A stretch of 64,000 nt of DNA from Acinetobacter rongchengensis (GTDB taxonomy: Bacteria; Pseudomonadota; Gammaproteobacteria; Pseudomonadales; Moraxellaceae). This document shows positions 53,751 through 61,977 of the stretch, one piece after another (position 1 is the stretch's first letter; the number at the start of each line of letters is the position of its first letter). Both the position numbers and the translations under genes were made by a program. The stretch is taken from contig NZ_RAXT01000015.1 in assembly GCF_003611475.1 (NCBI RefSeq), positions 1-64,000 of the forward strand, given 5' to 3'. The notes beneath the pieces are model-generated. The model made no database searches. It was not told the DNA's origin and worked only from the letters and a program-made list of their open reading frames with translations.

Positions 53751-55315
53751 TCCCACTCAATCGTTGCTGGTGGCTTAGAAGAAACGTCATATACCACACG
53801 TGAAACATCTTTGATCTCGTTCATGATACGAGTCGAGATTTTATCGACAAGATCATAAGGAAGATGTGCAAAACGTGCTGTCATAAAGTCTACAGTTTCC
53901 ACTGCACGAAGTGCGATCACCCATGCATAACGACGACCATCACCCACTACACCTACAGATTTTACAGGTTGGAATACAGCAAAGGCTTGAGCAGTTTTAT
54001 CATACCAACCGCTGGCACGTAGCTCTTGCATAAAGATGTCATCTGCAAGACGTAAAATATCTGCATATTCTTTTTTCACTTCACCCAAAATACGCACGCC
54101 CAAACCTGGACCCGGGAATGGATGACGATAAAGCATTTCATGCGGTAAACCTAAAGTTGTACCTAAACGACGTACTTCATCTTTAAACAAATCACGAATT
54201 GGCTCAACCAATTCAAAAGCCAAATCATCTGGTAAACCACCCACATTGTGGTGCGATTTGATGACATGCGCTTTACCATTTTTAGTCGCAGCAGATTCGA
54301 TGACATCTGGGTAAATTGTTCCTTGTGCAAGGAAGTTTACGCCATCAAGCTTACGTGCTTCTTCGGCAAAGACTTCAATGAATTCACGACCAATGATTTT
54401 ACGTTTTTTCTCAGGATCAACTTCGCCTGCAAGCGCAGTTAAGAAACGATTTTCCGCATCAGCACGAATTACACGGATACCCATGTTTTTCGCAAACATG
54501 TCCATCACTTGCTCACCTTCATTTAAACGAAGTAAGCCATTGTCTACAAATACACAAGTAAGCTGGTCGCCAATCGCTTTATGTAAAAGTGCAGCAACAA
54601 CAGATGAATCCACGCCACCTGAAAGACCTAATAGAACTTTTTGATCACCAATTTGCTCACGTAATTGCTCAACACGTAAGTCAATGATATTTTCTGAGTT
54701 CCAAAGATTACGGCAGCCACAAATGCTATGTACGAAGTTAGACAATAACTCTGCACCTTTTGCGGTATGTGTAACTTCAGGATGGAACTGTACACCGTAG
54801 AAACGGCGAGCTTCATCACTTACTGCTGCAAATGGGCAGCTTGGCGTGCTTGCTGTAACTTTAAAACCTGCTGGAATTGCACTGACTTTATCGCCGTGGC
54901 TCATCCAAACATTGAGTTTGTTGTCGCCATCATTCAAATCACCAAGCAATTGATCACGCTCTAAAACATCAACAGCGGCATAACCAAATTCATGAACGGT
55001 ACCCGGCTCTACTTTACCACCAAGTTGTTCTGACATGGTTTGTAAACCATAGCAAATACCCAACACAGGTACACCTAAATTGAATACAACTTCTGGCGCA
55101 CGTGGACTGCCTTCTTCATGCACACTTTCAGGGCCACCTGATAGGATGATACCGTTAGGGTTAAATGCGCGAATGTCTTCTTCAGACATATCAAAAGCAT
55201 ACATTTCAGAATATACACCAGCTTCACGTACACGGCGTGCAATAAGCTGGCTATATTGAGAACCAAAATCCAAGATGAGGATGCGGTCTTCAGTAATTTG
55301 AGTATTGGTAGTCAT
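53747..55315 (-). CDS. guaA: GMP synthase (glutamine-hydrolysing)
   Basis: Converts XMP to GMP. 522 residues from the ATG at 55315 ([11 protein letters not shown]); the frame to 55354 adds a non-homologous leader. The glutaminase domain has its nucleophile in [15 protein letters not shown] (Cys near 87) and the His/Glu in FHPEVTHT; the ATP pyrophosphatase loop is LSGGVDSSV (near 230), and the C-terminal dimer domain ends KPPATIEWE. Complete enzyme. Confidence 0.97.
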   Translation of the reverse strand: MTTNTQITEDRILILDFGSQYSQLIARRVREAGVYSEMYAFDMSEEDIRAFNPNGIILSGGPESVHEEGSPRAPEVVFNLGVPVLGICYGLQTMSEQLGGKVEPGTVHEFGYAAVDVLERDQLLGDLNDGDNKLNVWMSHGDKVSAIPAGFKVTASTPSCPFAAVSDEARRFYGVQFHPEVTHTAKGAELLSNFVHSICGCRNLWNSENIIDLRVEQLREQIGDQKVLLGLSGGVDSSVVAALLHKAIGDQLTCVFVDNGLLRLNEGEQVMDMFAKNMGIRVIRADAENRFLTALAGEVDPEKKRKIIGREFIEVFAEEARKLDGVNFLAQGTIYPDVIESAATKNGKAHVIKSHHNVGGLPDDLAFELVEPIRDLFKDEVRRLGTTLGLPHEMLYRHPFPGPGLGVRILGEVKKEYADILRLADDIFMQELRASGWYDKTAQAFAVFQPVKSVGVVGDGRRYAWVIALRAVETVDFMTARFAHLPYDLVDKISTRIMNEIKDVSRVVYDVSSKPPATIEWE

Positions 55316-55513
55316 GGGTAAACAACTATGCAGGCAAATGAATATAAGCGCCATATTCTAGCATTTTTATACGCTAGACGCACACCATTCCATCAACTTC
55401 ACTGGATTTTCAGAATTTATTGAAGATTATTCAAAAGTTGCTCATGCTTTTTGAATGGATTCAATCCATTTATACCAAGCCAAGTGATTTATTTTATATA
55501 AATAAAGATGCAA

Positions 55514-55539
55514 AAAAGCCAGATACAGATCTGGCTTTT
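55514..55539 (-). terminator. Terminator of the doxX gene
   Basis: An 11-bp stem AAAAGCCAGAT / ATCTGGCTTTT with a 4-base loop and a T-run on the minus strand, 24 bases past the stop. Confidence 0.87.
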
Positions 55540-55562
55540 ATTAAAAAATTCAGACTTTCAAA

Positions 55563-55979
55563 TTATTTTTCAATCGCATGATCCAGACTGAATTTACCTG
55601 CGCCATGTAACATCAAAAAGAATAAACCACCCGCCATCGCAAAGTTTTTCATAAAATTGATACTGTCTTGCGTACCCTCATGAAATATAAAAGCGGTAAT
55701 AATACTAAATACGCCTAAACCAAACGCAGCAAAGCGTGCTTGAAAACCGAATAACAACGCTAAACCACCACCAAACTCAACTAAAATCGTTAAAGGTAAT
55801 AGCGCTCCGGGTACGCCCATCGACTCCATATAACCTACTGTTGCAGCATAACCTGTGATTTTCCCCCAGCCAGCGACAAGAAAAATATAGGCCATAAGCA
55901 CACGTGCTATTAAAGCTAAACTCGCATCTGTATTCGGTTGATTGACAATGTTTTTTACAATGACATTTGGATTAAACAT
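55563..55979 (-). CDS. DoxX-family membrane protein
   Basis: 138 residues with four membrane helices. DoxX features are LIARVLMAYIFLVAGWGKIT (about 23-42) and FGGGLALLFGFQARFAAFGL (about 68-87). Family members are linked to thiol and redox balance; the exact role here is unknown. Single gene with its own terminator. Confidence 0.88.
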   Translation of the reverse strand: MFNPNVIVKNIVNQPNTDASLALIARVLMAYIFLVAGWGKITGYAATVGYMESMGVPGALLPLTILVEFGGGLALLFGFQARFAAFGLGVFSIITAFIFHEGTQDSINFMKNFAMAGGLFFLMLHGAGKFSLDHAIEK

Positions 55980-56186
55980 TTTTCGACCCTTTTTGAATTT
56001 GTTTAAAATATGAACTCATATTAGCGCCGTTTAAAAATTTTAGAAATACTGATAATCAGACTCATCGTCTTATAAATAGAACGCTTAAAAAGTTTAATTT
56101 TTAACTTTAATTATTTACGTTTTAATACTGACTTTCATAGCACACACTGCTAGGATTTGTGCACAATTTCGCATAGTTTTTGCCTT

Positions 56187-56837
56187 ATGGATCTGATTGA
56201 TTTTATTTTGCACGTAGATGAACACCTCTTTGAATTTATTACCAATTATGGGGTTTGGATTTACGGAATTTTGTTCCTGATTATTTTTGTAGAAACTGGC
56301 TTGGTGGTCATGCCCTTCCTGCCTGGAGATAGTTTACTTTTTGCAGCTGGTGCATTAGCAGCATCAACAGGTGCAATGGATCCTGTCGTTTTGATTATTT
56401 TGCTCTTTATTGCTGCGGTACTGGGCGATACTGTGAATTATCATATTGGTAAATATATCGGGCCTCGAGTTTTCGAGATCGAGTCAAGATTTATTAATAA
56501 AGAACATCTGGTTAAAACCTCTCAGTTTTTTGATCGCCATGGTGGAAAAACCATTATCTTTGCTCGCTTTATTCCTTTTGCACGTACTTTTGCACCCTTT
56601 GTTGCAGGTGCAAGTAGCATGAATTACAAATTCTTCCTGACCTATAATGTGATTGGTGCGATTTGTTGGGTTGGTTCATTTATTACATTGGGCTATTTAT
56701 TTGGCAATATGCCAATTGTCAAAGATAATTTCACGCATTTAATTTTCGGCATTATTATTCTTAGCATTTTACCTGGAATGATTGGTTATATACGTCATAA
56801 GTTTTTTGATAAGAATAAAGCTTCTACACATAAATAG
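56187..56837 (+). CDS. DedA-family membrane protein
   Basis: 216 residues from the ATG at 56187; a TTG ten codons upstream has its ribosome site too close. Family motifs are plain: FVETGLVVMPFLPGDSLLFA and GDTVNYHIGKYIGPR, then the ARFIPFARTFAPFVAGASSM block with its conserved Arg. DedA proteins are lipid flippases or scramblases (undecaprenyl phosphate is one known cargo). It is divergent from doxX and ends at a two-way terminator. Confidence 0.92.
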   Translation: MDLIDFILHVDEHLFEFITNYGVWIYGILFLIIFVETGLVVMPFLPGDSLLFAAGALAASTGAMDPVVLIILLFIAAVLGDTVNYHIGKYIGPRVFEIESRFINKEHLVKTSQFFDRHGGKTIIFARFIPFARTFAPFVAGASSMNYKFFLTYNVIGAICWVGSFITLGYLFGNMPIVKDNFTHLIFGIIILSILPGMIGYIRHKFFDKNKASTHK

Positions 56838-56872
56838 ATCACCCTATTTAAATATAGGCACAAAACTTAAAT

Positions 56873-56902
56873 AAAAAGCCGATGTTTATTCATCGGCTTT
56901 TT
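56873..56902. terminator. Two-way terminator between dedA and the Gly-rich gene
   Basis: A 12-bp stem AAAAAGCCGATG / CATCGGCTTTTT with a TTTATT loop. The A- and T-runs on both arms allow it to end both convergent genes. Confidence 0.9.
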
Positions 56903-56950
56903 ATTTGAAATCAATAAGATAATATTTGTAAATATTGATTTATAAGAAGA

Positions 56951-57382
56951 TTACTTCTGAGTAACTTGGCGTTTCGGTACATAAGGGCAATTTTTAAACT
57001 GAGCAGCTTGTGACAATGCATCCTGCTCACCATATAAACGAGAAAGTTCAGTTTTTTTCGTATTTGAAGATTGCCCCATATTCACAGAAATACTTGGACC
57101 AATTCCCCAGCCCCAACCGCCACTGCCCCAACCACCGCCAAGACCAAGGCCTACACCAACCCCTGTACTTTTTGCGGGCTGAACACCATTGTTGATGTAT
57201 TGCTGGATACGATCAAACTCAGCAGCCAATTGTGCACAATTCATCGCTTGATATTGTGTTGGAGACACATAGGTCGGTTTTACCGTTGTCGCACAAGCTG
57301 TGACTAAAATCGCCGTTGCCGCAATTGCAGATAACTTGGTTAATTTAGCGATTTTATAAGCAACCGTATTAGAACTATTCAT
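56951..57382 (-). CDS. Gly-rich exported protein, probable lipoprotein
   Basis: 143 residues. The N-terminus is long and ends in a lipobox-like VTAC (Cys about 29). The middle is a Gly/Trp-rich low-complexity stretch (GLGGGWGSGGWGWGIG), flanked by a Cys-containing helix (QAMNCAQLAAEFDRIQQYI) and a C-terminal FKNCP. Such small proteins are seen in Acinetobacter but I know no function. It lies 13 bases after the ParA-like gene. Confidence 0.75.
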   Translation of the reverse strand: MNSSNTVAYKIAKLTKLSAIAATAILVTACATTVKPTYVSPTQYQAMNCAQLAAEFDRIQQYINNGVQPAKSTGVGVGLGLGGGWGSGGWGWGIGPSISVNMGQSSNTKKTELSRLYGEQDALSQAAQFKNCPYVPKRQVTQK

Positions 57383-57395
57383 ATATTTCTCGATC

Positions 57396-58232
57396 TTATT
57401 TCTTATCTATCTCATTGAACAACGCTTGATAGGCTTGAGTCAATTTATGATCTGTAGCTAAATGAATTAATGGAAGATTTTTATGATGTGACTCTTTCAT
57501 TAATACAGAAGGTGGCAACATATTTTCCAAAACAGGCAGACCTTCATCTTTTAGCTGTTGTACCACTTCACGTGGTAATTTTGCTTGCGCCTGAAATTGA
57601 TTGACCACAATCCCTTCAATTTCAAGACGTTGATTATGATCATCTTGAGTTTCGATCACATTTTCAATCAATGTTTGCAAAGCACGTTTTGAGAATACAT
57701 CACAATCGAATGGAATCAATACTCGATCTGCCGAAATGAGTGCAGATAATGTAAAAAAGTTAAATGCAGGCGGTGTATCGATATAAATACGATCGTATTG
57801 TCCTGCTAAGCTTTGAATAGAATCACGTAGTTTATAAATCTTGTGTTTTGCTTCTAAAGCATGCTCTAAATTGCCTAAACTTGGGCTTGCAGGTAATACG
57901 TCTAAATCTTTAAAAGGTGAACGATGAATATATTGATCAAACCCTTTATTTTTAGCTTTCAATAAAGAACCAATGGCATTACCAATTAGCCCTTTTTGTT
58001 GGTTATTGCCCAAGACATCATCATAAAAATTTTCAATATTCGGTTCTAATGCGGTTTTATCTGCGGAATAGGTTGCATCATCACCCAAAAGATATTGGCT
58101 TGAGTTGGCTTGTGGGTCTAAATCAATGACCAAAGTTTTATAACCTTGATGAGCACTAATCGCCGCAAGATTGACTGCGATACTTGACTTCCCGACACCG
58201 CCTTTTTGATTAAATACCACACGAGTCAACAT
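57396..58232 (-). CDS. ParA-family ATPase
   Basis: 278 residues. The deviant Walker A NQKGGVGKSSIAVNLAA (about 8-24), the Walker A' strand VIDLDPQANSS (about 36-46) and IDTPPAF (about 145) are typical of ParA/MinD ATPases that move or position cargo. No parB follows, so it is an orphan; chromosome segregation, protein positioning or plasmid origin are all possible. It is coupled to the Gly-rich gene downstream. Confidence 0.88.
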   Translation of the reverse strand: MLTRVVFNQKGGVGKSSIAVNLAAISAHQGYKTLVIDLDPQANSSQYLLGDDATYSADKTALEPNIENFYDDVLGNNQQKGLIGNAIGSLLKAKNKGFDQYIHRSPFKDLDVLPASPSLGNLEHALEAKHKIYKLRDSIQSLAGQYDRIYIDTPPAFNFFTLSALISADRVLIPFDCDVFSKRALQTLIENVIETQDDHNQRLEIEGIVVNQFQAQAKLPREVVQQLKDEGLPVLENMLPPSVLMKESHHKNLPLIHLATDHKLTQAYQALFNEIDKK

Positions 58233-58317
58233 ACAATTTTCCCAAAATGTCTTTATTTTTAAGCCTGTATATAGTTTAACCTAGACACCATATCACTGTG
58301 AAATTCATGTCTAACAA

Positions 58318-58710
58318 TCAGCTAAAAACTGGTTTAATCATCACTAAAGCGATCAGTCCAATAAAAGCAATTGACCCAACGACAAGACCTGCACGGCGTT
58401 GTGCGAGAAGAATATTCTCATCTTTTTTATAGACTTTAATTTGCGATGACAGTAAGACAAGAAACAGTATTATTTTTGCGTAAAACCACGGTTCTACATC
58501 AAAGTGCTTCATAAACAGTAAAACAACACCTGTAACAACCACAACTGTATAGCTTAAGTGTTGTAATGCAACAAAAGCCACTCGACCATTTGGATTCGGT
58601 TGTTGTCCTTGTGTTCCAACAAATAATGTTAATGCACGTAATACAAAAATCAACAATGCCAGTGCAACACTGGTCATATGAATAATTTTGACGACTAAAT
58701 GTATATCCAT
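58318..58710 (-). CDS. SirB family membrane protein
   Basis: 130 residues with four membrane helices. The N-terminus LVVKIIHMTSVALALLIFVL and the LQHLSYTVVVVTGVVLLF block match the SirB2 family. The function of SirB proteins is poorly defined. It lies 18 bases after the BolA gene on the same strand. Confidence 0.85.
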   Translation of the reverse strand: MDIHLVVKIIHMTSVALALLIFVLRALTLFVGTQGQQPNPNGRVAFVALQHLSYTVVVVTGVVLLFMKHFDVEPWFYAKIILFLVLLSSQIKVYKKDENILLAQRRAGLVVGSIAFIGLIALVMIKPVFS

Positions 58711-58728
58711 TCTCGTGACTCTAAACCT

Positions 58729-59037
58729 TTAAGCTTTAGGTGCATGCGCACATTCAGGACTTGCAGGCGCTTGACCTTGCCATTCGCTTGGAATGTAAGC
58801 ATGGATCGCTAAAGCATGGATTTTACCTGGGCTAAGTAAGTCTTTTGCTTCAGCATAGACTTTTTGATGACGTTGTACCAAACGTAACCCTGCAAATTGC
58901 TCACTAACAATCACTACTTTGAAATGCGACTCTTTGCCTGGAAAATATCCACCATGCCCAGCAGACTCATTTATAACGTCTAAATGTGTAGGTTCGAGCA
59001 AATTTAATTGCTCAATGAGTTGTTGTTCTAGACTCAT
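58729..59037 (-). CDS. BolA family protein
   Basis: 102 residues. The BolA core is clear: HFKVVIVSEQFAGLRLVQRH with QKVYAEAKDLL, and a His in AGHGGYFPGKESHF. BolA proteins work with monothiol glutaredoxins in Fe-S and stress regulation. The C-terminal tail (ASPECAHAPKA) holds an extra Cys and His. First gene of the bolA-sirB pair. Confidence 0.92.
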   Translation of the reverse strand: MSLEQQLIEQLNLLEPTHLDVINESAGHGGYFPGKESHFKVVIVSEQFAGLRLVQRHQKVYAEAKDLLSPGKIHALAIHAYIPSEWQGQAPASPECAHAPKA

Positions 59038-59233
59038 GCTGTACGCTCAAAAATGATCTTCATTGGGCTTTAGTATAACGGATTATCTGCTTTAGGCTGT
59101 GTCGATTCGAAATCGTTTTGCTGATATTTGGCTTAAGTGATCTAAATAGAAGGCTATAAATCCAATTTTTTTGCTTTTTTTAATAAATATGTCTTTATTT
59201 TATGCAATTAATCGTCGACTTTGCAGAAAAATC

Positions 59234-59261
59234 TTGACCCTATTATCTGTTGATGTATTAT
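59234..59261 (+). promoter_or_regulatory. Promoter of the tRNA-Gly cluster
   Basis: TTGACC (59234-59239) and TATTAT (59256-59261), 16 bases apart, end ten bases before the first tRNA. A strong sigma-70 type promoter; a GC-rich discriminator (CACCGCATGCG) follows, as in stringently controlled stable RNA genes. Confidence 0.75.
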
Positions 59262-59270
59262 ACACCGCAT

Positions 59271-59343
59271 GCGGGAATAGCTCAGTTGGTAGAGCATAAC
59301 CTTGCCAAGGTTGGGGTCGGGAGTTCGAGTCTCCTTTCCCGCT
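59271..59343 (+). tRNA. tRNA-Gly (anticodon GCC), copy 1
   Basis: A full cloverleaf: acceptor GCGGGAA/TTCCCGC, D-arm with CTCAGTTGGTAGAG, anticodon loop TTGCCAA (GCC) and T-arm GAGTTCGAGTCTC. The body is identical to the other two copies, but the CCA end is not encoded (CAA follows the discriminator T), so it must be added. Confidence 0.97.
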
Positions 59344-59390
59344 CAAAATTTTTTCATTCAGTTTTTTATTTAAAAAATTGGACAGACTCC

Positions 59391-59466
59391 GCGGGAATAG
59401 CTCAGTTGGTAGAGCATAACCTTGCCAAGGTTGGGGTCGGGAGTTCGAGTCTCCTTTCCCGCTCCA
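59391..59466 (+). tRNA. tRNA-Gly (anticodon GCC), copy 2
   Basis: Identical 73-base body to copy 1, with CCA encoded at 59464-59466. It lies 47 bases after copy 1. Confidence 0.97.
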
Positions 59467-59511
59467 AAATTTTTTGATTCGGTTTTTTATTTAAAAAACT
59501 GGGTAGACTCC

Positions 59512-59587
59512 GCGGGAATAGCTCAGTTGGTAGAGCATAACCTTGCCAAGGTTGGGGTCGGGAGTTCGAGTCTCCTTTCCCGCTCCA
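59512..59587 (+). tRNA. tRNA-Gly (anticodon GCC), copy 3
   Basis: Identical body, CCA encoded at 59585-59587. The spacers before copies 2 and 3 are also similar (TTTTTTATTTAAAAAA core and AGACTCC just before the tRNA), so the cluster grew by tandem duplication of about 120-bp units. Confidence 0.97.
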
Positions 59588-59598
59588 AATTCAAAAAG

Positions 59599-59624
59599 CC
59601 CTAATCGAAAGATTGGGGTTTTTT
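59599..59624. terminator. Terminator of the tRNA cluster, shared with the SDR gene
   Basis: An 8-bp stem CCCTAATC / GATTGGGG (one G-U pair) with a GAAA loop and six T residues. On the other strand it also has a T-run and can end the convergent dehydrogenase gene. Confidence 0.9.
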
Positions 59625-59653
59625 ATTGTTGATTTAATTAATGTTTTAATAAA

Positions 59654-60406
59654 CTAGACAGTTCTTCCACCATCAACAGGTAATTCCACACCTGTAATAA
59701 ATACAGCACTATCAGAAGCTAAATAAAGCGCTGCATTCGCAACATCACTCGGTTCAGCCAAACGACCCATAGGAATAGTTGCAATAAATTTAGCTCGATT
59801 TTCAGGTGTATCAGGTGCTCCGATTGCAGCTTCTAATATTCCTGTTGCTGACATGGCTGGGCAAATAACATTAACACGAATATTCCAAGGCGCTAACTCT
59901 ACCGCCATAGATTTAGATAATAAATTCACAGCACCTTTTGAACCATTATACCAAGTCAATCCAGGTCTTGGTCGCAGACTAGCCACAGAACTAATATTCA
60001 ATATAACACCACCCCCTTTTTCACGCATACTCGGTACCAATGCATGAGCAAAATTAAATATCGCTTTCACATTCACACGAAAGACTTGATCAAAGGTCTT
60101 TTCATCGACTTCTAACATTGGCATGTTTATGTGTGTTGTACCTGCATTATTGACTAGAATATCTGGTGCTCCTAGTGTAGAAATGACGTCTTGCTTAGCT
60201 TGCATGACCGATTCAAAATCGCCTACATCCACTTGTATTGCAATCGCGTGCGCCCCTATTTCCTTTGCGACGCGCTCAGCTGTCTGAAAATTTAAATCCA
60301 TTACAGCGACCCGAGCACCTTCTTTAGCAAATATTTTGGCAATTTCCTCACCAAAGCCCGAACCGCCTCCAGTAATTACTGCAATCTTATTCTTTAAACG
60401 TGACAT
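59654..60406 (-). CDS. Short-chain dehydrogenase/reductase (classical SDR)
   Basis: 250 residues. The cofactor motif is TGGGSGFGEEIA (about 12-23) with Asp at the end of strand 2 (VMDLNFQT, favouring NAD), NNAG (about 87-90), and the catalytic Ser...YNGSKG (Tyr near 152, Lys four later). The C-terminus VELPVDGGRTV is typical. The substrate is unknown. Single gene. Confidence 0.92.
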   Translation of the reverse strand: MSRLKNKIAVITGGGSGFGEEIAKIFAKEGARVAVMDLNFQTAERVAKEIGAHAIAIQVDVGDFESVMQAKQDVISTLGAPDILVNNAGTTHINMPMLEVDEKTFDQVFRVNVKAIFNFAHALVPSMREKGGGVILNISSVASLRPRPGLTWYNGSKGAVNLLSKSMAVELAPWNIRVNVICPAMSATGILEAAIGAPDTPENRAKFIATIPMGRLAEPSDVANAALYLASDSAVFITGVELPVDGGRTV

Positions 60407-60738
60407 ATTTATTCCCTTTGCAATTGAATAACAATTTCGTGAATTAACGCTAAATTTAGACCTAGTAAGATATTTAATACATCCTTGGATTCAGCTTGTT
60501 CAAGATCGACATGTCTTGATATGATCACGAAATTCAACTTATTTATAAGAATTGCAAAGATAATGCCAAATATTTTAACTATTATTTTTCAGTAACTTAT
60601 ATTTTATTATTCATTTCAAAATTGGAAAAATTTCAGATTTGAATTAATTTTATGCGAATATTCAAATAGAAAAATGCCAGTCACTTTATTCAGCAACTAG
60701 CATCTATTTAAAATATATATTGTATTACAGATATAAAT
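60407..60738. other. Intergenic region between the SDR and type I secretion genes
   Basis: About 330 A+T-rich bases. It holds the SDR promoter region on the left and the secretion-gene terminator on the right. No other structure was seen. Confidence 0.5.
60670..60703 (-). terminator. Terminator of the type I secretion genes
   Basis: An 8-bp stem ATGCTAGT / ACTGGCAT (one G-U pair) with a 14-base loop and five T residues on the minus strand, 36 bases past the adaptor stop. Confidence 0.72.
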
Positions 60739-61977
60739 TTATCTTTCTCTTAACGCTTCTTTCGCTTTATTAAATGGTTTCAACAAGTATTCAATAATGG
60801 TTTTTTGACCTGTACGAATATCCACTGTTGCAACCATACCTGGTGTAATGGAGAACGACTTTCCTGCTTTATTCACTAACTTATCTTTATCCGTACGAAT
60901 ATAAACACGATAGTAGAACTGATCCTGTTTTACCTCATCACGAATTGTATCTGGTGAAATAACCGTCACTTTCCCTTCTAAGCCACCATAAATTGAATAA
61001 TCATAGGCGGTCACTTTTACCAATGCAGGTTGATCTGGATGAATAAAAGCGATATCTCGTGGCGAAATACGTGCTTCAATCAATAATTGTTCATCGATAG
61101 GAACAATGGTCATTAACTTACCGTTTTGCGGTACCACACCACCAATCGTGGTTACAGCTATTTCTTTCAGCACACCACGAACAGGGGCTTTAAACGTCGT
61201 ACGTTCTACTGAATCTGTACGTCCAGCGACCACTTGTTGCAGTGACTGAATATCCGCATTGGCTCTTGCCAATTCTTCACGAGACTTTACGTAATATTCA
61301 TTCGTTTTATCATTAATTTGATTTTCAAAATTGTTAATATCACGCTTTAAACGTAATACTTCAACTTCAGAAGCCGCTCCTTTAGCAACCAGTGGCTGTG
61401 TCATTTGCAATTCATTTTGTACCAATGCCAAAGCATGCTTTAAACCTGCAATCGACTCATCCAAGTTCGCACGTCGTGATGTATAAAGTGCTGTTTCTTC
61501 CCGAACTAGACTTGGCATTGCCAAAACTGCTTTAGGAAAATAAATCGGAGTACCATTCACTTCGGCTTCCAAACGTGCAGCTGTTGCTTGAGTGGCTAGG
61601 AGTTTCGTTTGGCTCTCGCCCACTTGTGATTCAAAACGGGTTGGATCTATTTGTGCGAGTGTTTGTCCTTTTTGAACAATATCGCCCTCTTTAACATCTA
61701 AGCTGGTCACCACACCACCATCTAAAGATTGAATGGTCTGCTCTTTAGATGAAGGAATAACCTTACCTGTTCCCGTAGAGACTTCTTCTAATTTAAAGAT
61801 AGATGCCCAAATGAGGAACGCCAATAGACCAATTGCAACGATCCAAATAATAAAAGTTGATTTTGGCAAGGGTGGTTCAGAAAACTTTATTGCAGATGGA
61901 TTCGTTGGACGATGTAAAACATCAGGCGCCACTTCATTATTTTGAGCTGCTTTTTGATCTTGTTGTTCTTGGCTCAT
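60739..61977 (-). CDS. lapC: Type I secretion periplasmic adaptor (HlyD/LapC-like)
   Basis: 412 residues. A cytoplasmic Gln-rich head, one membrane helix (about 42-62, FIIWIVAIGLLAFLIWASIF), a biotinyl-lipoyl-type strand pair (GGVVTSLDVKEGDIVQKGQT and RGVLKEIAVTTIGGVVPQNG) around a coiled-coil hairpin, then a beta-barrel with the HlyD end (GMVATVDIRTGQKTIIEYL). It links the ABC transporter to the outer-membrane pore. The name is inferred from the Lap-type partner. It overlaps the transporter gene by four bases (ATGA). Confidence 0.9.
   Translation of the reverse strand: MSQEQQDQKAAQNNEVAPDVLHRPTNPSAIKFSEPPLPKSTFIIWIVAIGLLAFLIWASIFKLEEVSTGTGKVIPSSKEQTIQSLDGGVVTSLDVKEGDIVQKGQTLAQIDPTRFESQVGESQTKLLATQATAARLEAEVNGTPIYFPKAVLAMPSLVREETALYTSRRANLDESIAGLKHALALVQNELQMTQPLVAKGAASEVEVLRLKRDINNFENQINDKTNEYYVKSREELARANADIQSLQQVVAGRTDSVERTTFKAPVRGVLKEIAVTTIGGVVPQNGKLMTIVPIDEQLLIEARISPRDIAFIHPDQPALVKVTAYDYSIYGGLEGKVTVISPDTIRDEVKQDQFYYRVYIRTDKDKLVNKAGKSFSITPGMVATVDIRTGQKTIIEYLLKPFNKAKEALRER

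Noticed and set aside
59271..59587. Regularly spaced repeats resembling a CRISPR array
   Set aside because: The repeats are full tRNA genes with similar, not unique, spacers.
59250..59604. Open frames encoding GIAQLVEHNLAKVGVGSS-type repeats
   Set aside because: These are translations of the three tRNA-Gly genes, not proteins.
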